Shown here in pieces: positions 33,095 through 43,706 of a DNA stretch of 64,000 bases (the stretch's first letter is position 1; each line of letters opens with the position of its first letter). Both the position numbers and the translations under genes were made by a program. The notes beneath the pieces were generated by a model. That model searched no databases. It had not been told where the DNA came from and saw nothing but the letters and a program-made list of their open reading frames with translations. Source of the stretch: Alloascoidea africana (lineage: Eukaryota; Ascomycota; Alloascoideomycetes; Alloascoideales; Alloascoideaceae); assembly GCA_030581615.1 (NCBI GenBank), contig JAKTTT010000051.1, positions 1-64,000 on the forward strand. The letters run 5' to 3'.

Positions 33095-34825
33095 TTAGGT
33101 AGTTTGATGTGGGGGAACTCTGAATCTTGAATTTCTAGCAGCTCGTCCAAACGCTCTAAATAACTGAACAGAGGCCATTCTTTCACGTATTCGTCTTTGT
33201 TCTTGGTTTTCCCCTTCAGAATTTGCATCGTCTGACTCGCCATTTCGTCTGTGGAGAGGATTATTATTCATCATGTTTCGTAATCTACCCCTGGTTCTGC
33301 CCCTGTTGGTTGACAACTCTCTATGTGATCCGTTTCTCACTCTTGCTACTTCAGGCTCGGCCGGGGGGTTCACATTCACATTAACATTATTAAGGTTAAC
33401 ATTGTTGGTCCCATTGTGGTCTTGGTGTTGAAGTCGTTCGCGAGCCTCTCGGACCTGTTCTTGAACTCTTCGAGGGTTGGGACCCAGATCAATTGCATCT
33501 TGAAAAGTATTAAATCCTCTTTTAAAGATTCTTGCAACAATGTTCGGTTGTCGAGTTCTGCGTCTGGAACCATTTCCATTCTGGACTTCCAAGTCAACGT
33601 TGGCAACTACATTCGCATCTGCATTGTCATTCCAATTTCTCATCTCCTGAGAACGGCGGTTTCGACCATCTTCTTCCGCCTCATCGTCCTCGGCAGCGGT
33701 TTGGATCAGTTGCAATTTGCACAATGGACAACAAGCTCTTTGGTTTGTTAACCAGGGCACTAGACACTCTGCGTGGAACACATGGTTACAGGGTAATGCC
33801 CGAATGTCGTTATCGTGCTCGATGTCTTCTAGACAGATTGCACAGGTGTCGCCAGGCTTGTTGTTGATAAAAGGGTGGGGGATTTCGTCTATTTGGACCG
33901 TGCCGAGTGCCAAGGGAAGCGCAGAGCCGTTCGTGGAGGTGGAATCTGGGCGACTTTTTTGCACTTCGTTGGCCGGGGCTCTGTCGTTCTGTCTCTCGGT
34001 TTCAGAAGCACTGTGGTCGTGGTCGTGGTTGTGGTTGTGGTTGTGCTCCTGTTCCTGTTGGTTTCCGGCCATTGTTGCTGTCGTTGTCGTCGTAGTCTTG
34101 CTTGTCCTAAGATTTGCGCCTGGTGCGATATCCCTACCTCCAATTTCGCTATCTGGGGCTCTCCTACTGTCATCATCAAGGTCGAACGCTTCTCCGGAAA
34201 TGTCGATTCCACCATTTTCCTTCAAACCCAGGTTCAACTGGTCCCGTTTCCAGTCGCTGTACTTGACTATAGGATAAAGTTCGTCCATCTGTTTCACAGT
34301 CAAGACCTGTTTCGGCCGTTTACGCCTTCTGTTGCGTCTGGCCGGAGAGCCCTCTCTCCTTCTGCGGATCAACTCTGCGTGTTCTGGCGGAAGCAAGTAC
34401 AGATCAATTTCAGGGTCGTCTGCCAAAGCCTGGAGCCTTCGGCTGCGTATGCAATAGCGTATGCTGAGTAATGTCCTGTTGTGAAGCCACTAGTTAGTTG
34501 GGGAGCTCAGCTTCAGCTCAGCTTGCCGACTAGCAAGCATAGAATACAACAAGCGTGGAAACACATACCACATCATGATGAAGAGGATTCCAATTCCCAG
34601 AGCGATGAAAAACAGATAGCGGGAGGTGCCTGCCGGCTGGCCAAAAGCGTTCCCATTTGAGCCAGAGCTGGTGCTGGAGCTGGAGGCCGAGCTGGAGCTC
34701 TTGGTGGGTCCAGTGATGAGACTGGTTTCGGGGGGAGGGCTGGGGGTCTCGGTGGCAAAGTCCGGGAGCGAGCGGACGGTGGAGACCACGTCGCCGACCA
34801 GGATGGTGATTTCGTCTGACGGCAT
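33095..34825 (-). CDS. Single-pass membrane RING-H2 ubiquitin ligase, two exons
   Basis: Exon 1 (34825-34569) encodes a Ser/Pro-rich N-terminus and a membrane helix near residue 70 (YLFFIALGIGILFIMMW). Exon 2 (34475-33095) continues in phase after a 93-nt intron with GTATGT donor and a CTAAC branch. The product has 545 residues. After the helix comes a short basic juxtamembrane segment (SIRYCIRSRR). A RING-H2 finger follows at about residues 285-330: CAICLEDI, CNHVFHAEC and CPLC. The remainder is Arg/Asn-rich, disordered and likely cytosolic. The layout is that of membrane-anchored RING-H2 E3 ligases, but I cannot assign an orthologue. The two halves had to be joined across the intron because each alone lacks either the ATG or the RING. 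Confidence 0.82.
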
Positions 34826-35013
34826 CCGTTATCCGGGGCGAAGAAGGTCTGGTCGTGGCTTGCTGGGTGTCGCAGGGAGGCAAGAGAGCAAGATGGAGGA
34901 GGCTGGGTGTGAGAAGCTCGCCTTGGCGAGTATTTTGAGGCCCGGGCGGGTGGTGGGAGTGAGCACCAGCTCCAGCACCAGCGAAAGAGCAGAGAGCAGA
35001 GAGCAGAGAGCCC

Positions 35014-35712
35014 ATGTCTGCGAACGAACTGGGCCTCCTGGAGTCGCGGCTCCACAGGCTGGAGCGGTGGTGCTCGGACCGGGATGGCGACGACGGCGAC
35101 GGCGACGGCGACAGCGACAGCCTGGAGGTCGGCGTGCCCCTTCTGGCCCAGCAGGCGAACCTCGAGAGGCAGATCGACGGCCTGTCAGTGGCCCACGGGC
35201 TGGCCGAGTTCTACACAAATCTGGCAGAAGTCGGCCTGTTCAGACAGATCAGCACGTCGATAACGGACCTGGCGGCGGATCCGGAGGTCGCGGAGTCTGT
35301 CAGCATCTTGCAACAACAGCAGAGCAGTCCCCGGCGTGGAGGCCAAGGCAGCAACAGCAGCAGCAGCAGCAGCTCGAATGCCATGGAGAAGCAGACCAGT
35401 CTCCAGATATCGATGCCCTCGACGCTGGCATCGCTGGAATCGCGGCTGAGCTTGATCTCAAGCAAGGGAATACCATCGCCAGACGAGACGGTAAAGCGCG
35501 TTTTGGACCTGTATCCTGCTCTCGCAGCCGTCAACGATACAGTGCTACCAGAGCTGATTGAACAGTTTGCAAAGCTCCAGATCCGGTCCGCCAGGGTTTT
35601 GGAACGCTGGCTCAAGTGTCTTGTCATCGAGGAGAATCAGACATGGGCACAGGTCGAGGGCGAATTGAATAGCATCGAACAGCAGATTGCAAAGCTTGAG
35701 CAGGAAAAGTAG
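35014..35712 (+). CDS. Dynactin p24/p22 (DCTN3)-like subunit
   Basis: A 232-residue, largely helical protein. The N-terminus LLESRLHRLERWC resembles the LQARVEELERWV start of DCTN3. The C-terminal half (LAAVNDTVLPELIEQFAKLQ, then EENQTWAQVEGELNSIE) follows the DCTN3 pattern. A GDGDGD acidic run (about 25-35) and a Gln/Ser run around residue 110 are lineage-specific insertions. p24 with p50 forms the shoulder of dynactin, the dynein cofactor for nuclear migration and spindle positioning. The gene is head to head with the membrane RING-H2 gene, 188 bp apart, in GC-rich DNA. Remote homology only, so an unrelated coiled-coil subunit is the main alternative. Confidence 0.6.
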   Translation: MSANELGLLESRLHRLERWCSDRDGDDGDGDGDSDSLEVGVPLLAQQANLERQIDGLSVAHGLAEFYTNLAEVGLFRQISTSITDLAADPEVAESVSILQQQQSSPRRGGQGSNSSSSSSSNAMEKQTSLQISMPSTLASLESRLSLISSKGIPSPDETVKRVLDLYPALAAVNDTVLPELIEQFAKLQIRSARVLERWLKCLVIEENQTWAQVEGELNSIEQQIAKLEQEK

Positions 35713-35775
35713 AAGAGCAGGAAATCATTCATACTACAATTACAAAATGTTATGTATCTTTTTTTTTTTATTTAT

Positions 35776-38700
35776 CTAGGAAGAATTGATCGTCACCAAC
35801 TCGGCAACTCGCTTCACAGTTGGCACTTTGAGCCATTTGGGCACGTAGGCCTCTATAGTCGTTGTAAACTTTCTCACGGGCACGTTTTCAAAAGGATCCG
35901 ACATTTCAGCCATGTTCAAATCTTCAAACAGCTTCTCGTCAACTGCTCCACTGCTGGGACTCGCCTCCTTCACTTTGGCAGCCGCTGCGTCCAGCACCTC
36001 TTGTGGGATCCGGGGTTCGTACTCGGCGGCAACGTGGTATTGTAACAGCAGCTTTTGGATCTGGGCCGGTCTTAAAACGTAGCAAATGTCGTAAACAAGC
36101 TCGAGATCGTGGATTGTTTTCTTCTGCAGTTGCAAGAATTTGGCAACCTGGGTCGAACGTGCCAGTAATTGAGGTCCTTCTGGGATCTTATTATGCTCAC
36201 ACCATCTGGTTAACTGTGCCAGGTTATGGCTGATTTGGATTCCGCGCTTCCACGTTAAAAAGTTTCTCCTCATCAACAGGTCGTTGAAACAGAGAGCGTC
36301 TATGTATCTCAACAGTTCCAAAATGGCACTGTGAATCACATTCGTTTCCAAATAGTAGGCTTTACAAGAGGCAACGAGAGAATCAAAAATCTTGAGCAAG
36401 TCAACCATCGTGTAAGAATTTGCCAAAATCTGCTGTTGTAGGTTTGACCCGGAACCGGACGATGAAGGATACATCTTGTTCCCAAATGGTGAGTTATCAA
36501 CAGCTACAAACCCGGGCAAAGGTTGGGCAAGAACAATCACGGAGATTGCGATTCTGTCGAGACTCTTCTTCAATTTTTTCAACCAAATGTGATACACGTT
36601 GTAACTTAGAGATTCAAAATCCTCCTTGACTATCGATACAAGATACAGATATTCGTCGTATTCGGCCTGGCCCATTACCTGTGCCAACGTATCACTTTTC
36701 AAAACCATCTCATGTGCATGTGTCACAAACGACATCATCTCATGAATATTGGAAAGCCAAAAGGCACCAACCGTTGCAATATCATCTTCTTGATAGGATA
36801 TTATGTATTGCTGGGTACCTTGGAAAATATCACTTAGAAACAACTCGCTATCTCGTATCAACCCAAGTCTCCACATGTCCGAAAGAATGATTATGATGAT
36901 ACGAGATGGGAACAACACTTCTTTAGGATCCAAATCCAAAGCTTTATCTGGTCCTGGAACTTTTATCCGTCGAATTATGCCATCGATAATCTCCTCGTAC
37001 AAATGTTGTGAATCCGTCAACAGTTCCACAAGTTCGTAGTCGTAATCCGATTTACCATTGAGTTTCCCAACTTCTCCATCATCGTCGTCATCCACATAAT
37101 TACCATTTTCATAACGCTGTCCATTCCCGAAAAACGTGGTGGAGGTTGGCGTCGGTGTAGGAAGTCCACTTGTAAAAGCATAGGCACCTTTCGGTGTCAA
37201 AATCGACAACTGTTTGGTATTGTTGTTGCTGTTGCCCTCCTGTGCCACGTTCCACCTTGTTTGCATCATACCAGGTGTCAAACTATTCCGTTTGTTGGAC
37301 GATGATTTCGGGCTGGTTATCATTCGTTGCTGTTCGTTAGAAGAAGTAGCAGTGGCGGCGGCGGCGGCAGCAGCCGCGCGACGTCTTTGAAGACTTGTAT
37401 TTCCTCGGAAAAGGGCATCATCATTCACCTGTTCCAGATTTTTTTGCTGTTTGATGGATTCATTCGTCAACATTTCAATCTCCTGTTTCAATGCCTCTAT
37501 ACTCAAATCAAGGTCCGATTCTTTAATCTCACGTTCCCTAATAACCACATGAGATTTACTCAATTCTTCTTCTTTCTGTTTAACAAGATCGAGAATTCCC
37601 GTGTTTTGCCTTTGGATCCGTAATGCTCTATCCAAAGCATCGTTTCGATCGCCAGTGATTGATTTGATTTCCGTCTCCAGTTCCCGTGCCTTGTCCAGAT
37701 GTTGGAGGATAGAAGGACGTAAAGCAGGATTCCGTGCTTGTTCATCATCCTGTGTGGTGGTGGTGGTGGTGGTGCCAATCCGAGTCTCAATAATCTTTTC
37801 CAAATGATCGATTTGATTTTCAAAAGTTTCATTCTCGGCCTTTTTCGCAGTTAACGTATGTGTCAAATCAATAATCTTGCCTTCCAACTGTCGTGAAACC
37901 TCTTTGAAATGTTCTGTACTTCTTGCTTCAATTTTCAATTTCACAAGTTCTCGATATGCCAATCGTCTACGAAGACAACTTTGGGTGAAAATGATGCAAT
38001 ATCTCATTCTTAAAAAATGTCTTCTCTCTCTATTGCCCTTCCACCATCTCTGAATAACCAACGATGCTTCTTCATGTAAAATTCGAAGGAAATACCTACG
38101 CATTACAAAGCCACGGATATGGGATTGTAATTTGATCATCGATCGTTGGGTTGATCTGAATCGGACCCGCACAAGATGTCCACGAACCAAAGATTGAATA
38201 CTTGTGGCTGCAATTTTTTCCATTTCATATTTGAAATAAACTCGTGCGATATAACCACGAACGATGGATTGAAATTTTGCAAGACTTCGTTTTGCCTCTT
38301 GATATCGATTTCGACAATAGGCCATTTTCAAATTTTTTTGAATCATTACTGCACTTCTAAACAAAGTTTCACTTCTGTTTTTCTCCAAATATGCAAGCAT
38401 ACCAGCTTTGAAAAAAATCTTGGTATTACCAGTTTGATACAATTTATCTGAGCTCATGACTTTTTTCAAGATCTTTTCACAAAGATTTTTTGTATCTGTG
38501 GTCCATTCCGCAAAAGGCAGTAACATGTAATAACGTTCTGCAAACTCGACATATGTCCATCTTGTTGGGAATCCCGCACAGGAAATTCGAATGGTTTCCA
38601 ATACACCACATGCCCGTAATTGGGATAAAACCATAAGAGAATCCCATTTCCAAGCCTCTTTCTCCTCGTTTGGTTTAATACATCGGATATAATGTACATT

Positions 38701-41130
38701 TGTCGAGTTTATTGTTTTCATAAGGTCGATCAACGATTTTTTGAAAATTGAACCAAGTGTAGGTTTCCGATTCATCAATTTCTTACCATTTGAAGCAGCC
38801 TGTTGTTTGGACTTTGCGGCGGCGGCTTCATCTGCTGCTTCCGATAAAATTTGTCCAAGTAATGGGTTCGAAGTGTTGCGCAGAGCCTCTAAATGTCCAT
38901 CAGAAACTGTATCTCTATTTTTCTCAATAAAGCCTTCGGAATCGTAGGCAACGTCCAAAGCATAGTGTGCAACAATGAATTTTTTATTACCGAATCTTGG
39001 TCTTTTGAAAACCGTGTTTGTGGGGGGTTTATCCAACGTATGATAAAGTTTATTTATCCAAGAATCATCACTACCACCGGGCATTCTTGATTCTTCATCA
39101 AGTAATGAAAGTATGCCTAGTTTGGATTCAATAAGGTTGATACATGGTTGATTATCTGAAAAATCGATGAATTTCCAATCGATTTCTTCTCGAATATATT
39201 CTTCTTGTTCCAATTTGAAAACATGTTGATTAAATTCCTGTTGTAATTTTTCATTTGCATAGTTGATACAAAACTGTTCAAAAGAGTTTTTTTCAAAATG
39301 TTCAAATCCGTAAATATCCAAAACTCCAATAAAAGAATGAATTTTTGTGGAAATATCTTGAGGACAAAGACCATGGTTGATATAGGTTACAAGCCAATCA
39401 AACAAAGTTGAATAGATGTATTTGGCAACCGAGTCTTTCGCAACGATTGCCTGAGCATTATTCAAATTTGAAACGATTTTTTCACTTCTTGTAATAATCT
39501 GTTTTTTAACAGTCCATTTTGCAAATTCCAAAGGATCGATTCCTAAAAGTGTACATGCCTGTACCAGATTTTTTTCATCGGATGAAAGATGTGCATCCGA
39601 TCTACTTGCGGAAATTTGAATGTTGCCAATGTGAAGTAGAGCAGCCAATATTGCAAAAAGGTTGAATTGGGTTTCACTTGGCATACCAAGTAAAGTCAAG
39701 GCACTTTTCGTTGTTTCAAACTCTGCTGCATCGTCCACATTACGAATCTGTACATTGGTTTTGCCGCCTTGATTCAAATAGTTAAAAGATTCTGCAGGTG
39801 CTAACCCCAATTTCTCACGCAAATTTTGATCTGCGCCCGCACAGAGTTGATAAAAAATGTGGTAATTTCTTTCGATTTCTGGTTGAAAAACCAATCTGGA
39901 TCTCTCGAGTAAATATGTCCGTATTTTGGCTCCAATGATTGTTCTTTTGGAATCAAACAAAATCTCGAGGTATTTACCAAACCGTGAAGAATTATCATTT
40001 CTGGTTGTTTTTGCATTTCCAAATGCCTCCATTATAGGATTTGTAGCCAAGATCTGTTGTTCTGTTTCACTCATTGTTTCAACAACAGTTGTTGTATTTG
40101 TATTTTGGGGTGACGTCGTCAAAGTTTCAGAATCCTCAACAATGGCAAAATATCGCATAATATATTTCGCACTAACTGTTTTGCCTGCACCGGATTCACC
40201 TGAAACCACAATTGTTTGATTTTTTTGATCTCTAATCATACATCGGAAAGCATCCTCAGCAATGGCAAAAAGATGAGGATCTAGATCACTCTTTGCTCTT
40301 CCCGAATACAGTTGTATTGCATCTGTGGAATAAAGAGAATCAATTCTTTCGAATGGGTTTACTGCAATGAGCACGATTCCTGAATATGTGTAAATGTTGA
40401 GTTTGCTGTATCTGACTTTTATCGCCTGTAGTACTGTAAGGATAAAATTAGTTTTGCACAACCAGAACCAGGGGGGGTAGGGAAGGAAGTTAAGGTTATT
40501 AACACATACCTGCAGGTTCGTTGAGGTAAGATAAACAGGTCAAATCGTCAGCAGCTTCGAGTATTGGTGGGTTTCTAAGGGCCAAAGAAGGCTGGTCCTC
40601 AGATATAGAATCGATTTTGGTAAAGTGTGTCTAGAAAATTCAGGCACGAGAGCGAAAGCGAGCGCGAGCGCGAGCGCGCAAACACGCAAACACGTACACG
40701 CCTGTTTGGTTAGAAAAGGTAAAATTTCATCAATCAATCAATCAATCAGTCAATCAATCATGGGGGTTGTGTACCTACCTGTTCATCATGTTCAGATTTT
40801 AGTTCCACGAGAAACTGGGATTTTTGAGGTTTTATCGAGGTTATAATAGCGGCTACAAAGCCCAGCTTTGGGTCCGAAAACCAGCATTTTCTGATGAGAT
40901 TGAAAAAGAGTTAGCGGTAGCGGCAGGTGTGGTGGCAGCAGCAGCAGCAGTAGCAGATCCAGACGACGAGGTATTAAAGAGGTAGGTCAAAAAATTGGGT
41001 TTCCGCCAGTGAGGCGGAAGAAGCAAGACATGAAATGGCCAAACCCTCCTTCCCAAAACCCCTGTCTGTGTCTCTGTGTATATACATACGTTCCAACTTC
41101 ATAAGAAGTTGAGATGGATCCATCATTCAT
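35776..41130 (-). CDS. MYO2: Class V myosin heavy chain, four exons
   Basis: Exons 41130-41090, 40890-40779, 40630-40510 and 40433-35776 join in phase to 1643 residues (S. cerevisiae Myo2 has 1574). The SH3-like N-terminus reads EVGT joined to KCWFSDPKLGF, matching the EVGTRCWYP start of Myo2. The motor domain has LRNPPILEAADDLT, P-loop GESGAGKT at about 170-177, NNSSRFGK-type switch I (NDNSSRFGKYLE) and switch II DIYGFEHF. Six IQ motifs follow, then coiled coil, then a C-terminal DIL cargo-binding domain. The motor carries secretory vesicles, vacuole, mitochondria and mRNA along actin cables. The linker near 1150-1250 has Asn and Ala runs. The first three exons lie outside the long frame and were found by eye. 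Confidence 0.94.
40651..40680. repeat. Hexanucleotide GCGAGC tandem repeat in MYO2 intron 2
   Basis: About four tandem copies of GCGAGC/GCGAAA-type units, GC-rich, lying inside an otherwise AT-rich intron of MYO2. Confidence 0.8.
40728..40760. repeat. Tetranucleotide ATCA tandem repeat in MYO2 intron 2
   Basis: Eight near-perfect ATCA units with one variant (AGTC), close to the exon 2 donor of MYO2. Confidence 0.85.
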
Positions 41131-41543
41131 CTCGAAAGTATTCTTTTTCTTGTTGTTGAAAAATCCACTTTTTCTCAGTTATCGTAGGGGGTATGAATCG
41201 CAAAGTAGAAAAAACAATCAAATGTGAGGGTATGGTATAATGACGAAACAGCAGAAGGGGAAAAAAAATGTAGATAGATAGATGCGAGAGTATAAAATTG
41301 TGAAAAAAGATGTGTGAATGATATATAATGCCGATGATGATGACGATGACTGTAAAAATCAAATCCAAAGAAAACCCAAATCAGAAACTAACCGAAGAAA
41401 ACAATATCAAACACGATAAGAGATGAACAAAATGGCTATATTTTGCTTTTTGCTTTTTGCTTTTAATACAGGGAAGGGAAGGGAGAGAGGATCAGGAAAT
41501 GTGAAAAAGCGCCAGCTCAATCGTTAAACCTTTTGGAATATGT

Positions 41544-41556
41544 ACATCCATACACC
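41544..41556 (+). promoter_or_regulatory. Near-match to the Rap1-type motif upstream of MYO2
   Basis: ACATCCATACACC matches 12 of 13 consensus positions (T for C at position 4). It lies about 410 bp upstream of the MYO2 ATG, on the opposite strand to the gene. Confidence 0.25.
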
Positions 41557-41816
41557 CAACAACGAATGGGAAGGGTAAGGGGCAAGGGCAAGGGAGATTT
41601 TAGATCTGAGTGACTCCGGGTAAGCTAGACGCGTGATGCATATAAAACGAGGGGACTAAAGATTTTTTCTTCTCTCAACGAAGAAGTAATCATTAACAGC
41701 ATATCAAGAAGATGTGAATGGATCGTTCTTTACAATTATTATCTATTGAAAAAGTACGATTGTCATAGGAAGGTGGAATGTTATAACACTATTAAAGCAA
41801 TCAGATATGAGTTGAA

Positions 41817-41925
41817 TTCAAGTACATTTACAAAGGAATGTTGAAAGAGATGGACATGACTAGAGCATTCACATCCTCCCACAAGTGTGGTGGCAACACG
41901 GAACCTTTTTGTAAATGTATTTGAA
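41817..41925. repeat. Imperfect inverted repeat able to form an 18-20 bp stem
   Basis: The left arm 41817-41836 and right arm 41904-41925 are complementary over 18 consecutive positions (one G-T pair). A two-base bulge and two more G-C pairs extend it inward. The loop is about 67 nt and contains a small CCACA-AG-TGTGG palindrome. No target duplication flanks the arms clearly, so it is described only as an inverted repeat. Confidence 0.7.
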
Positions 41926-42759
41926 CAAATATCACAAATATCGGATAGCCTTGATTGAATTACAGCATTAAACGTTCATATGGCAGTTATATTTTTTTGA
42001 AAGATAAGGGTTGTAAGGAACCATCCATTTAGATCCAATACCAACACTTGTTTTTACCATTTACGTTAAAATTCAGGCTTTTAAGGAACTAGATTGGTGG
42101 TAACAAGAAGGATGATCGGTTTTAGTTTGTTGTCATGGCTATGAACAACAAAAATGAGGAGGAGGACTATGATAAAAAAAAAAGTTTGAATTATGAAAAT
42201 AAAGAATGATTTTCTGATCACAAGATTTTACAAAAGATGGGGAATCATAGAGTAGTTGAAAAGCAATGGTTGGATTAAAAAACGACTAATTCTAATTTAC
42301 TAGTTTTAGGTGTATATACAAGCCAGATTTAGACAAAGTTTTGAATGTTTTCTGGTGGTGGTGACCAAACGTTAAAATAAAGCGCTTAGCTCAAAGATGC
42401 GTAATGTATCAAAAATGAAAACATGTTTACCTAGCTGGTTTCTAGAACATAGTGGTGGATGAAGATGAAAATGAAAATGGAAATGGAAATGAAACTATCA
42501 GTTTCTTTGTTTTCTCCATAGATTTGAACAGTATCGATATAGATACACGTGGATTATGTTTGAAGGGATTTAAGCTTTTCTTTCGATGCATGATTGGAGA
42601 TTCCGGATTGGGATAGGAAAGAAAAAGTAACTAAAGTTTAGACAAAGCACAGAGAGATAAGCATGGGCAAAGCTCATCGCGCAAGGAGACTACTTAAAGA
42701 GTCTTTTTCTTCTTCTTACTCTTACTCTTCTTCTTACTCTCTACTTTTAGTCTTATAAG

Positions 42760-43299
42760 ATGTGGAACTTATCAATTTTTAGCAAGAAGAATGTCAAGAG
42801 CGTTGAGGGTGGGGATGATGGATGGAGAGGGAGACAGAGACAGAGACGGGCCAGTGAGGATGGGGCAGAGTCTATGTGTGATTCAGAGTCAGTGGTTGGG
42901 TCCATTTCGTCCTCACGCACGTCTTTCTCAGTGGGAGACGGGGAGTCGCTTGAAGGGTCGCCGTCTGTTGGCGGAGTGATGAGGTCCGGGTCCGTTGCAG
43001 GGTTCCGATTCCCGTTGTTTCGCGCAAGCAGCAGCAGCAGCAGCAGCAGCAGTCCCAACGGTGCTGCCACGGGTGCTGCCACGGAGGCTACCACGGAGGC
43101 TACCAAGCCCAAGCGGTTCCGGGCACAGACACAGGCCCAGGCCAAGGCCCGTGCCCGTGCACGTGCCTTTGTGTTCTGTGCGATGGAGCTCGACTCGTAC
43201 GCGCTGCTGGCGGAACAGAGGCAGGGCGGGGGTATTTATACCAGCGGGATGAGCGGGGTCGGGCATGGCGAGTGCGACACGGAAAAGCCAGAGTACTAG
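42760..43299 (+). CDS. Hypothetical low-complexity protein
   Basis: A 179-codon frame starting MWNLSIFSKKN just after a pyrimidine-rich leader with CTTACT repeats, which looks like a promoter/leader. The N-terminal half is Ser/Gly/Glu-rich. The middle has a nine-residue Ser run (AGC repeats), Ala-Thr repeats (GAATGAATEATTEAT) and Gln-Ala/Ala-Arg repeats encoded by six-base units. The last 40 residues (FVFCAMELDSYALLAEQ) are less repetitive and could be a short conserved element. I do not recognise the family. Frames are open on the other strand too because the DNA is GC-rich and repetitive, so coding status is uncertain. The leader and the start position argue for a gene. Confidence 0.4.
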   Translation: MWNLSIFSKKNVKSVEGGDDGWRGRQRQRRASEDGAESMCDSESVVGSISSSRTSFSVGDGESLEGSPSVGGVMRSGSVAGFRFPLFRASSSSSSSSSPNGAATGAATEATTEATKPKRFRAQTQAQAKARARARAFVFCAMELDSYALLAEQRQGGGIYTSGMSGVGHGECDTEKPEY

Positions 43300-43706
43300 T
43301 ATTAGTACTAATGCTAGTGCTGGTACTATGCTGGTGGAATTGGCACTGGCTGTCCAAAGTGGAGAAGGCTACCCCACTCTGTGGACCGCGGGCTGCGCCG
43401 TGCCTGTTGTTTGAGTCTCTCTCTCTCTCTCTGTGTGAGTCTCTGTAGAGTCTCCCTGAGTCTCCCTGGGCTCTCCTTGGGCTCTCGCTCTCGCTCTCGC
43501 TCTCGCAGTTGCTGCTGTTCTCTCGCTCTGGCCGGTGCCCTCTGACAATTGCCCGGGCTGCCATTGGAACACCGAGACCGGACCTCTCCGTTCTCTCTCT
43601 GTTCCCCTGCTGCTCATATATAACCAGTCCTCCCCCACACTCCATATCCTGCCCCCCCAGCAAATCTTTCTATTCTTACCTTCCCCCCACCCATCCTGAA
43701 CCAAAA
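43300..43706. other. Promoter and pyrimidine-rich leader of citrate synthase
   Basis: GC-rich at left, then CT-rich, with a CTCTCG hexamer repeat at about 43481-43506 and long C/T runs up to the ATG at 43707, typical of a highly expressed yeast gene leader. Confidence 0.5.
43481..43506. repeat. Hexanucleotide CTCTCG tandem repeat
   Basis: About four uninterrupted copies in the citrate synthase upstream region. Confidence 0.85.

Larger units (their letters stand above)
41131..42759. other. 1.6 kb intergenic region upstream of MYO2
   Basis: No credible coding frame. It holds a near-match Rap1-type motif at 41544-41556, an ACGCGT at 41629-41634 and a long imperfect inverted repeat at 41817-41925. 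Confidence 0.5.

Noticed and set aside
33716-34471. Several plus-strand ORFs opposite the RING-H2 exon (for example 33717-34277 and 33875-34471)
   Set aside because: Antisense shadows rich in Val/Ser/Cys runs produced by the Thr/His codon repeats of the real gene.
34626-35561. 311-codon plus-strand ORF overlapping the RING-H2 exon and the dynactin-like gene
   Set aside because: GC-rich shadow frame; the RING/membrane helix on the other strand and the dynactin-like frame explain the sequence better.
41817-41925. Calling the MYO2-upstream inverted repeat a MITE
   Set aside because: No target-site duplication and copy number cannot be judged from one window, so it is listed only as an inverted repeat.
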